Assembly (NCBI GenBank): GCA_001548435.1
Contig: AP017308.1
Span: forward strand, 2,055,030 to 2,119,029
Source of the DNA: Leptolyngbya sp. NIES-3755
Lineage (GTDB): Bacteria > Cyanobacteriota > Cyanobacteriia > Leptolyngbyales > Leptolyngbyaceae
DNA: 64,000 nt
Direction: 5' to 3'
Positions 30,160-37,357 of the stretch are shown piece after piece (within the stretch, counting starts at the first letter, position 1; each line of letters starts with the position of its first letter). The notes beneath the pieces are model-generated. The model worked only from the letters and a program-made list of their open reading frames with translations, did not search any database and was not told where the DNA came from. A program made the translations under genes and the position numbers.

Positions 30160-31584
30160 TTAACGGCTTAAAGTGCGGATAGTGAGAAGTTGGGGAGGAG
30201 TGGCATCGGGTGGATAGAGGAAGTCAACTTCAATCGATCGTGTTGCTCCGGGTGGCAGAGTTAGATTGAGTAGGGGTTCACCTTTTTGACCGCGACGTTG
30301 GACTAGGTGAATGAAGCGGGTTTGGGGAACGGAGCGATCGTTAAGATATCGAAGACGGACTGTGCCTCGGAAGAAGATTCGAGGATCAGGGGGATTGAGA
30401 AAGACAAGCTCGTTGCGGCTGCGGTCTTGTTTGATCGGAGTTTCGATCGAGAGTGAAATGGTTTGGGGTTGGCGAGTGGTGTTTCGCAGGGGTAGTGTGA
30501 GAATGTAGTGCGTCGCATAGTTGCCGTTGGCGAGGTGGGCTGTGTCGGAATAGCGCACGAGCATAGGAGCGCTTTGAATTTGTCCGGTGGCAAAGGTTCC
30601 TTGCTCTAGTGTACTTAGACCGTAAGAGAAGGCGCGACCGGGATTTGGAATGCTGAGGTAGTCTTTGCGATTATCGGTGATGGCTGTACGCCATTCGGAA
30701 CCTTTGGAGACTCCAGCGACGCGACCGTAGGTGATGTTGGTACTTTTGGAATTTGGTGGCGTGGGGGGAATGTCTCTGGGTCCGGCAACTCCAGCATTGA
30801 CTAGGAGGTTGAGCCATTCTTCGATCGTGGGAACTCGCTCGGTTCGGTTGGGATTGAGGGGGGCGAACATGGCGAGAGTAGCGACATAGACAGGGGCGTT
30901 GCTGAAGAGACGCATTAATGTAGAGCGACCGTTTGAAGTGGGGGTGACGGTTCCTGCTGGAATCGGGAGATTCATCAGCATTTGGGCTTGCTTTGGTGGG
31001 ATGACCATGACGGTTGGGAGGTTGCCTTGCCTTCGTCCGCGCAAGATATCGCTGACGACTCGGCTTCCGGGTCCTGCGAAGACCGTTCCGATTGGATCTT
31101 CGACGTAGGAAGGAAGATCAATAAAGAGGGCATCGGGGCGGGTGAGATAGGTTGCGGCTTGGGAAATGTCAACTTGAACGGGTTGGTCGTTCGGGTTGTA
31201 GATGACGATGCCTTGAAAGAGCGATCGCGTTTGGCTGGGATTGCTGGCTCTTGAGATGTGATGGGCGAAGATGTCGAAGCGACCGTTGAAGGCGTAATTT
31301 AGGTGCGCTGAAGGAACGCGCATTCCGGTGGGAGGAAAGGTTGAGAGTAGGATTCCTTCGGTTAGAACGACTTCGGGGCTGTTGCTGTTGAAGACGGGGA
31401 TGTCGTCGAGTTTGCCGGGGAGGGGGCGAATCTCTTGGGTTTCGATGAATTCTTGGGGAGGGATACTCTCTTGAGGGGGGAGTGTTTCCTGGTTGGTGGG
31501 CTGGGGAGCGACGATCGGAGGGGGAAGGATCGGGACTCGTGTGGGAAGCTGGGCAAAAGGAGAGATGGGCAAGATCGGGAACAT
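30160..31584 (-). CDS. DUF3370 family protein
   Basis: This 474-residue protein has a Pro-rich N-terminal stretch (PILPPPIVAPQP, about 18-29) followed by a large beta-rich domain. Recognisable stretches are FNGRFDIFAHHISRA, IVIYNPNDQPVQVDISQAATYLT and SIEVDFLYPPDATPPQLLTIR. This matches the cyanobacterial DUF3370 family of unknown function. A cleavable signal peptide is not clearly present at the annotated start (MFPILPISPFAQ is short), so the true start may lie elsewhere or use an atypical export signal. It diverges from the MORN gene across a near-perfect palindrome. Confidence 0.75.
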   Translation of the reverse strand: MFPILPISPFAQLPTRVPILPPPIVAPQPTNQETLPPQESIPPQEFIETQEIRPLPGKLDDIPVFNSNSPEVVLTEGILLSTFPPTGMRVPSAHLNYAFNGRFDIFAHHISRASNPSQTRSLFQGIVIYNPNDQPVQVDISQAATYLTRPDALFIDLPSYVEDPIGTVFAGPGSRVVSDILRGRRQGNLPTVMVIPPKQAQMLMNLPIPAGTVTPTSNGRSTLMRLFSNAPVYVATLAMFAPLNPNRTERVPTIEEWLNLLVNAGVAGPRDIPPTPPNSKSTNITYGRVAGVSKGSEWRTAITDNRKDYLSIPNPGRAFSYGLSTLEQGTFATGQIQSAPMLVRYSDTAHLANGNYATHYILTLPLRNTTRQPQTISLSIETPIKQDRSRNELVFLNPPDPRIFFRGTVRLRYLNDRSVPQTRFIHLVQRRGQKGEPLLNLTLPPGATRSIEVDFLYPPDATPPQLLTIRTLSR

Positions 31585-31626
31585 GGATACACTACCAACC
31601 GACTTGGATCGACGTGAATTACAGCA

Positions 31627-31669
31627 AATGTCAAAAATGCTATCCCCTTATAGCGCCATTTTTGACATT
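31627..31669. promoter_or_regulatory. Near-perfect 43-base palindrome between divergent DUF3370 and MORN genes
   Basis: The outer arms AATGTCAAAAATG and CATTTTTGACATT match perfectly over 13 bases. An inner GCTA/TAGC pair extends the dyad. It lies about 40 bases from the DUF3370 start and about 57 from the MORN start, suiting an operator shared by both promoters or a stable leader hairpin. Confidence 0.6.
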
Positions 31670-31725
31670 CTTTGCCTTAATTAAGCATAGAATTTGTCGC
31701 AAACTCACAAAACAAGAGTTCTGGT

Positions 31726-32535
31726 ATGGTTCAGGTTTGTTTGGGTATGAAGGGTTTCAGGATTTGGGCGCGATCGATGAAAGGCGCGTTCGGTTTTGTT
31801 TTATCGATCACCAGTGTTGGTGTTTTGGTTGGGTTTGCTGAGGCGGTGGGTGCGGCTCCGAAAAATAGTGATTATTGTGAGGGGCGATTGCAGGATGGCT
31901 GGCTCACAGGAGTTTATTCCTGCTTGTTTCCGAGTGGGAGTCGGTTTCAGGGGAATTTACGGAAGTCTGAACGGGAAGGACAAGGGGTATTTATTTTTCC
32001 AGATGGGTCGCGGTGTGAGGGGACTTTTCAGGACAATTTGTTGAATGGGCGAGGGGTTTGTCGGTTTGCGAGTGGGAATCGCTATGAGGGGGAGTTTCGG
32101 CAGAATGTCCGAGAAGGGCAAGGGGTGTTTATTTATCGAGATGGGACGCGGTGCGAAGGGAGTTTTCGACAGAATGCAATGAATGGATTTGGACGGTGTA
32201 CGTTTCCGAGTGGGAATCGGTATGAGGGATCATTTCAAAATAACGTGCGGCAGGGGCGTGGTGTGTTTGTTTATGCGAATGGGACGCGGTGTGAAGGGGA
32301 GTTTCGGCAGAATGTAATGAATGGATTTGGGGTTTGTGTGTATCCGAATGGCGATCGATATGAGGGGTCGTTTCAGAATAATCAGCGGAGTGGGCGAGGA
32401 ACTTATATTTTTGCGAATGGGCGGCGATCGCAGGGAATTTGGAGAAATGGAAATTTGCCGCAGGTGCGACCGCCTCAAGCTCGACCGAATCCGCGCCCAC
32501 GTCCTCGATCGGCTCCACGTCGTCCTAGTCGGTGA
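31726..32535 (+). CDS. Secreted MORN-repeat protein
   Basis: This is 269 residues, or 262 from the ATG at 31747. A signal-anchor or signal peptide (about 12-42, ending VGAAP) precedes eight or so MORN-type repeats of about 23 residues, pattern G-x-F-x-x-G-x-R-x-x-G (GSRFQGNLRKSEREGQGVF, GTRCEGSFRQNAMNGFGRC). The repeats alternate FPSGNRYEG and RDGTRCEG units. The C-terminus is Pro/Arg-rich (RPNPRPRPRSAPRRPSR). MORN repeats act in membrane or protein attachment. An exported MORN protein in a cyanobacterium has no established role. Codon use is markedly G-rich compared with its neighbours. Confidence 0.85.
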   Translation: MVQVCLGMKGFRIWARSMKGAFGFVLSITSVGVLVGFAEAVGAAPKNSDYCEGRLQDGWLTGVYSCLFPSGSRFQGNLRKSEREGQGVFIFPDGSRCEGTFQDNLLNGRGVCRFASGNRYEGEFRQNVREGQGVFIYRDGTRCEGSFRQNAMNGFGRCTFPSGNRYEGSFQNNVRQGRGVFVYANGTRCEGEFRQNVMNGFGVCVYPNGDRYEGSFQNNQRSGRGTYIFANGRRSQGIWRNGNLPQVRPPQARPNPRPRPRSAPRRPSR

Positions 32536-32549
32536 TGATTTCTCAAATG

Positions 32550-32566
32550 AGACTTGATCTGAGTCT
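32550..32566. promoter_or_regulatory. Dyad AGACT-N7-AGTCT, site 1
   Basis: The sequence AGACTTGATCTGAGTCT lies 15 bases after the MORN gene stop. It has the same 17-base geometry as three other sites in the next 3 kb. Confidence 0.55.
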
Positions 32567-33233
32567 TGTAGTCAATCTTATCTGAGATAATTTTACGATC
32601 AGGTTTGCAAGGTTAGAAGGAACTGTTTGTAGAGGTCGATCAGTTGGTGAAAACAGAGAATCAAATAAGACTTGTAGTGGGACTCATAGTAAGCCTTCGA
32701 TGAGACGGTAATACTGAAATTAGAGTTGGCTTCTGTGTTTTTTGTCTCAATGTTTATCCAAAGCGAAACTGGAAATCTTGATATTTTCAGGGTTAGTCCA
32801 GGCTGAAGTCTTGCGTATCCCGCAGTACATCAAAATCGTATTTCTTTTGAAACGCCTATCCTGCATGAGTCTCAAGCTATTAATTTGAGGAATCTGAATA
32901 TATGGACTAAAAATGGACTAAATTTCGCGATCGCTTCTTCGCCCGATCGCCCCAAATTATTACAACCAGTCCCTACTTGTCATCGCAGTTTTCTCATCTA
33001 AGACTCTTACCGTATCTCAATTAAAGACTCATATAATACATTGAGTTATTCAATCCAGCGATTTACAATAAATTAAGTTGAACAATTTCTACATCATTCA
33101 ACTGATCGATCAAAGGCTTTTCTCCTCGCCAACAAATCGATCTCAAAAACGGCAGTTCATTTAAGTTGAGTAAGGTAATACCAATTCTGATTTGAATTGC
33201 ACAAACTTATTGTCTCAAACAAGACACCAGACA

Positions 33234-33250
33234 AGACTCATGCTTAGTCT
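33234..33250. promoter_or_regulatory. Dyad AGACT-N7-AGTCT, site 2
   Basis: The sequence AGACTCATGCTTAGTCT lies about 53 bases upstream of the start of the PD-(D/E)XK-like gene, at or near its -35 region. This would suit an operator. Confidence 0.6.
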
Positions 33251-33303
33251 CACTTAAGATACCATTATACGTATAGAGAAAGCTTATCAGTAGAGGAATT
33301 ACA

Positions 33304-33900
33304 ATGGCGTATGGTGACTTCAAAACTCTAAATCAAGCACTGACTGAATTTAAGCTGACTCTAATCAATCAGCCTCGACTTTTTCAAAACATTCCGCCGA
33401 TCGCACCTTCCTTTAAACTGCAAGGTCGATTGGAAGAAGGCATTGATCTTGCACTTGCAATCTCAACTGAAAAAGCCCAATCTGAACTAATCATTGCTCC
33501 GATTTTGCTAGAGGTTCGTGCGATCGCTCAACCTCACGCTTCATTGTTCAGCGGAGTCTCACTGAACGTCGATCCCTCCGCCGGATTAGTCGGCGAATGC
33601 GACTTCATCTTATCAAAATCATCCAATCAACTCGAAGTGACATCTCCGATCGCGGTTCTCGTGGAAGCCAAAAATAACGACATCAAATCTGGTCTAGGAC
33701 AATGTGTCGCTCAAATGGTTGGTGCACAACGATTTAATTCTGATCAATCCATCTCAATTTTTGGAGCCGTAACCACAGGAGTATTGTGGCGATTCCTGCG
33801 ATTGAAGATTCAAACCCTAGAAATTGATTTAACTGAGTACGTCGTCCCGTTGCAGATTGACACGGTTCTGGGAGTTCTCAAAAGTTCGTTTGAGACTTAG
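33304..33900 (+). CDS. PD-(D/E)XK nuclease-like protein, uncharacterised
   Basis: This is a 198-residue soluble protein. The middle has the spacing of a PD-(D/E)XK nuclease core: Glu in the preceding helix, GECDFIL at about 97-103 and VLVEAKNND at about 118-126, then a helix GLGQCVAQMVGAQRF with a Gln that often completes the site. Full-length relatives in cyanobacteria are annotated hypothetical. It may be a restriction-like or repair nuclease, or an inactive relative. Its stop codon lies inside dyad site 3, and dyad site 2 lies in its promoter region. Activity is inferred from motif spacing only. Confidence 0.55.
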   Translation: MAYGDFKTLNQALTEFKLTLINQPRLFQNIPPIAPSFKLQGRLEEGIDLALAISTEKAQSELIIAPILLEVRAIAQPHASLFSGVSLNVDPSAGLVGECDFILSKSSNQLEVTSPIAVLVEAKNNDIKSGLGQCVAQMVGAQRFNSDQSISIFGAVTTGVLWRFLRLKIQTLEIDLTEYVVPLQIDTVLGVLKSSFET

Positions 33901-33909
33901 TTTGAGTCT
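33893..33909. promoter_or_regulatory. Dyad AGACT-N7-AGTCT, site 3
   Basis: The sequence AGACTTAGTTTGAGTCT overlaps the stop codon of the PD-(D/E)XK-like gene and lies between it and the convergent ATP-grasp gene. Confidence 0.55.
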
Positions 33910-33953
33910 AACTTCAAAACTAAAATAAGAAATAGAGACTAAACTCGATCGCA

Positions 33954-34775
33954 CTATCCATTCACAATCTCATAATCTTCCCAAGCCGCTCTCGCCCCCG
34001 CCTCGACCATCAAGCTCAAATTACACCCATACTCTCCGGCACAGCTAAACGATCCCAATTCCAAAACATGTAGCTCCCCATCTGATTCGCAAATATCAAT
34101 GCTGTACAACAGTTCTGGATACCATTTCACCTGTTTGAGCACCCCAGAAAGATAGTTCACCAAGTAGCCATCTTTGATTTGCTCATCAATTCTTTCTTCA
34201 CCGACCAAGTACAGCGAGCCAGTCACAATCTCATTCTTGTAAACAAAAAATCGCCACTCTTTCGTAATCGATCGCACTCCACTCACCAGTACCAAAGTCG
34301 TCTCATCCCGTCTCAATTCACTCCCCAACGCCTGCATCGTATCAAGCACCTGAAGATCAAACACGCCAGCACGAAACGATTTCATATTGCTATCCGGTCG
34401 AATGAATAGCTTGCCAGTCGATCGAAAATAATCCAAAATTTCCACTCTTCTTCTTACCAGTTCACCTAATGGAAGAATGAAATACTGATTATTCAGCAAA
34501 TACTGACCGAAATAAGTGTAATAAGTCGTGCAGCACAAATTCTTTTCATCGATATAAGCCCCAGGAATCCAAGAAGTTCGTAAAATATCCCGACCTAAAT
34601 TCAGCGTTCCTCGAAACAGCACACAGTCATGATCTGGAAAGTACTGGTGTGCATCTCTCGCCTGAAACTTGAGATAACTGACCTCTTTATAAACATAGTT
34701 CTGCCGTTTCAACTCTTCAAAAAACGGCTCTTCAGCATCAAACACATTAGATTCAATCAGCCAGTGTACGTTCAT
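33954..34775 (-). CDS. ATP-grasp domain protein (DUF4343-like)
   Basis: This is a 273-residue protein. It has ATP-grasp features: KLFIRPDSNMKSFRAGVF (about 126-143, a lysine and phosphate-loop-like segment), EWRFFVYKNEIVTGSLY (about 178-194) and the C-terminal LHVLELGSFSCAGEYGCN (about 241-258) with a Glu and Asn for Mg-ATP. ATP-grasp enzymes join a carboxylate to an amine or thiol. Small DUF4343-type members are of unknown substrate and occur in mobile or defence contexts as well as alone. No peptide precursor is seen next to it. The start at 34775 is the first good Met. Confidence 0.7.
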   Translation of the reverse strand: MNVHWLIESNVFDAEEPFFEELKRQNYVYKEVSYLKFQARDAHQYFPDHDCVLFRGTLNLGRDILRTSWIPGAYIDEKNLCCTTYYTYFGQYLLNNQYFILPLGELVRRRVEILDYFRSTGKLFIRPDSNMKSFRAGVFDLQVLDTMQALGSELRRDETTLVLVSGVRSITKEWRFFVYKNEIVTGSLYLVGEERIDEQIKDGYLVNYLSGVLKQVKWYPELLYSIDICESDGELHVLELGSFSCAGEYGCNLSLMVEAGARAAWEDYEIVNG

Positions 34776-34866
34776 TGCGATATACAGTTAAAGATTCGCT
34801 GAAGCAGTAGAAATAAATCCCTTGAGAAGATTATGATTCGGGTGAAGTTTCCATCCAGAAACCTTT

Positions 34867-35409
34867 ATGAAAAAGATCAAACCGATCTGGGTCGTCTTCC
34901 TCCTCATCATCGTTTCTATTGGCTTATACTTCGGTCTCGTTGTTCGAGAACTCATCTTGCCTGGAGGATTTCGCTTAGGGTTTGGCGACGATAGCCTTCC
35001 CGAAAGAAAGATCGAAGACTTATCTCAAGAAGAATTAGCAAAACGGCAAGCAGACTTGAAAAAGCGCTTCACAGAATTAGTCCAGAACGTTAGACAACCC
35101 CAAGTCACACTACCATTTCAGCGAGTTGATTTTGATTTGACTGGAACTTGGTACGGTTCTGGAACGCTTTCCTATCAAATTGTGCAAAACGGTAATGTTG
35201 TCGCACTTCAAGAAAGCAATCCTGCCTATGGAATTGCCGCGATCGGCACTGGAGAAATTCAAGGACAGTCGATCATCATCAACTATCAAACCGTCTACAA
35301 CACTGAAGGAATCGCCAATCTAAACCTCACCCCAGATGGACGTATTCTTGAGGGTACTTTCACCGACACCTATTCTGGACAAGCAACCCCTGTAAAACTG
35401 AATCGATAA
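34867..35409 (+). CDS. Membrane-anchored beta-rich protein, function unknown
   Basis: This is a 180-residue protein. One N-terminal membrane segment (about 7-29, IWVVFLLIIVSIGLYFGLVV) is followed by a charged helix (about 46-73, KIEDLSQEELAKRQADLKK). A C-terminal beta-rich domain follows (VDFDLTGTWYGSGTLSYQIVQNGNVVALQE). The GTWYGS and later GTGEIQG-IIINYQT are reminiscent of lipocalin- or DUF-type small barrels, but no family is certain. It is preceded by a 91-base gap shared with the divergent ATP-grasp gene and followed by dyad site 4. Confidence 0.6.
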   Translation: MKKIKPIWVVFLLIIVSIGLYFGLVVRELILPGGFRLGFGDDSLPERKIEDLSQEELAKRQADLKKRFTELVQNVRQPQVTLPFQRVDFDLTGTWYGSGTLSYQIVQNGNVVALQESNPAYGIAAIGTGEIQGQSIIINYQTVYNTEGIANLNLTPDGRILEGTFTDTYSGQATPVKLNR

Positions 35410-35418
35410 AATCATTTG

Positions 35419-35435
35419 AGACTCGAATTGAGTCT
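35419..35435. promoter_or_regulatory. Dyad AGACT-N7-AGTCT, site 4
   Basis: AGACTCGAATTGAGTCT is a palindrome over AGACTC/GAGTCT, ten bases after the 34867 gene stop. It is the most symmetric of the four sites. Confidence 0.55.
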
Positions 35436-35548
35436 AATGATAAAATCATCTTAAGAATCATGAGACAACGATCGACCTATCGGGCTGTTAGTGGAGGTGC
35501 ACTTTGTTTGTATAGCTGCAAATCCATTCACTAGAGCACCTCAGCAAT

Positions 35549-37156
35549 TCAATGCCCTCGAAACTTCTGCGAGTAAAACGAAGCCGACTCCAGCCCTTTT
35601 GTCGATTCCTGGGTGAACTGAATCAAGTGATGTCCCACCAATCCAATATGAATCACCTGCTCAATCTTCGTCTTTTTCAATGCAGGTGCAGCCATTTGCC
35701 AAAACGTACCTCGATATCGGCTAAATACACCCACTCTCAGCAAAATTTTCGCCAACATCAGCAATCCACGTCGCACCTTATCCGGAGCCGTTCTCGCTGG
35801 ACTATTCGGAGGCTTAATTCGATTCGGATAAGTATGCTGACATTGATAAGCAAATCTCTCATACAAAAACTCTGGTTGATATGCAATAGCAATACAGTGC
35901 TGCCACATTTCAACCACTTGTTCATAAGGCATCAAAAACTCAATATTCGACTCCCGCCCCTCATCAGCAACAATTCGCCCCTCCGCATTCAATCGATCCC
36001 ACAGCGGTGTTTTCGGCAACGCGAACAGCAAATTAATCGTCAGCATCGGAATCTGTGACTGTCGAATAAACTCCAAAATACGATCGACAGTTTCCTCCGT
36101 ATCCGTATCAAACCCCAAGATAATTCCTGACACCACTTCCATTCCATACCGATTCAGCGTCTTCACCGCTTCCAAAATCGGCATACTCAAATTATGCGTC
36201 TTAGAAATCGCCTGTAATGCTTCCGGTTCCGGTGTCTCAATCCCACAAAACACCGTACAAAAATAAGCCTCCCGCATCATTTCCAAAAGCTTCGGACTCT
36301 GCGCCAAATTCAACGTCGCTTCACAAGCAAACTGCACCGGATACCCATTCGTTTTCTGCCATTCAATCAAATGCGGCAAGAGTTCCATCACCGCCTTCCG
36401 ATTCCCAACAAAGTTATCATCGACAAAATAAACGGCTCCTGGATTTCCCGCCTCTAGCATTGCATCCAGTTCGCGCAAAACCTGTTCAGGCGACTTCAAT
36501 CGAGGATTACGCCCATACAACGCTGGAATATCACAGAACTCACATTGATACGGGCAACCACTCGAAAACTGAATGTTAGCTAAAAAGTACTGATTCAAAT
36601 TCAACTGATGATAAGCCGGAGTTGGAAACTCAGTTAGAGGTAAGCGATCGACAGTTTCAAACCGAATCTGCTCAGTCGGTCGCTCATGATGCTGATCCAA
36701 ATATTCGATCATGCGATCGCTAGCATCTCCCAATTCTCCCAAATGCAAAATATCAAAATCCGGATAGTACTCAGGACATCCCGAAACCGAAGGACCACCC
36801 AGCACTGTAATCTTTCCAGCCCGATGCGCCCGCTCATTGATCTGTTGAATCTGCGATCGCTGAATGTGCATTCCACTCACAATCACCACATCCGCCCACC
36901 GATAGTCCGCAGCCGCCGCAGGACGAACATTCTCATCGATAAATCGCACATTCCACTCTTGAGGCAAATAAGCCGCCACAATTAGCAATCCTTGAGGGGG
37001 CATAAAAGCTTTCACCCCTTTCAGCCCAAACGCATGATGAAACGTTCCAAACGATCGACTGTAAGTGGGAAAAACACAAAGAATCTTGCGATGATTTTGA
37101 GGAATGTATCGGCTCTTTTGTTCAACTGAACTAGGGGACTCCAAAAGCGTAGTCAT
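35549..37156 (-). CDS. B12-binding radical SAM protein, HpnP-like (possible hopanoid C-2 methylase)
   Basis: This is a 535-residue protein. An N-terminal cobalamin-binding Rossmann domain (about 24-150) opens ILCVFPTYSRSFGTFHHAF, with later VKAFMPPQGLL, VIVSGMHIQR and LGGPSVSGCPEYYPD. A radical SAM domain (about 190-400) has the 4Fe-4S motif CPYQCEFCD. A C-terminal DUF4070-type region follows. The combination and several motifs are those of HpnP, which adds a methyl to C-2 of hopanoids in bacteria and makes 2-methylhopanoids. Related DUF4070 radical SAM proteins of other function exist, so the name needs a tree. No squalene-hopene cyclase is in the window. The gene is monocistronic. Confidence 0.7.
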   Translation of the reverse strand: MTTLLESPSSVEQKSRYIPQNHRKILCVFPTYSRSFGTFHHAFGLKGVKAFMPPQGLLIVAAYLPQEWNVRFIDENVRPAAAADYRWADVVIVSGMHIQRSQIQQINERAHRAGKITVLGGPSVSGCPEYYPDFDILHLGELGDASDRMIEYLDQHHERPTEQIRFETVDRLPLTEFPTPAYHQLNLNQYFLANIQFSSGCPYQCEFCDIPALYGRNPRLKSPEQVLRELDAMLEAGNPGAVYFVDDNFVGNRKAVMELLPHLIEWQKTNGYPVQFACEATLNLAQSPKLLEMMREAYFCTVFCGIETPEPEALQAISKTHNLSMPILEAVKTLNRYGMEVVSGIILGFDTDTEETVDRILEFIRQSQIPMLTINLLFALPKTPLWDRLNAEGRIVADEGRESNIEFLMPYEQVVEMWQHCIAIAYQPEFLYERFAYQCQHTYPNRIKPPNSPARTAPDKVRRGLLMLAKILLRVGVFSRYRGTFWQMAAPALKKTKIEQVIHIGLVGHHLIQFTQESTKGLESASFYSQKFRGH

Positions 37157-37357
37157 TCAACGGTTCTCCGATCGCGATCGATAAAGAAACTGAGAAGTAT
37201 CGAATTGCTCGACTCACACATCGCCTAAACCCATTTGGGTTGTACAAAATTTCGCACACCCCTTAATGAATGTCAATTCCCGCTCCTACCTAAGTCAGAG
37301 GATCATCGCTTCTCAAATCCCTAACTTAGAAGCATCGCAGGTCAGCAGGGATTTCTA

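Larger units (their letters stand above)
32536..33303. other. AT-rich intergenic region dense in AGACT/AGTCT half-sites
   Basis: In 768 bases no gene is seen. By eye about nine AGACT or AGTCT pentamers occur where one or two are expected by chance, including two paired dyads at 32550-32566 and 33234-33250. The right end carries the probable promoter of the 33304 gene (a TATACG-like box at about 33267). Confidence 0.55.

Noticed and set aside
35494-35543. GAGGTGC / GCACCTC inverted repeat near the radical SAM gene end
   Set aside because: A 7-bp stem with a long loop and no T-run; too weak to call a terminator.
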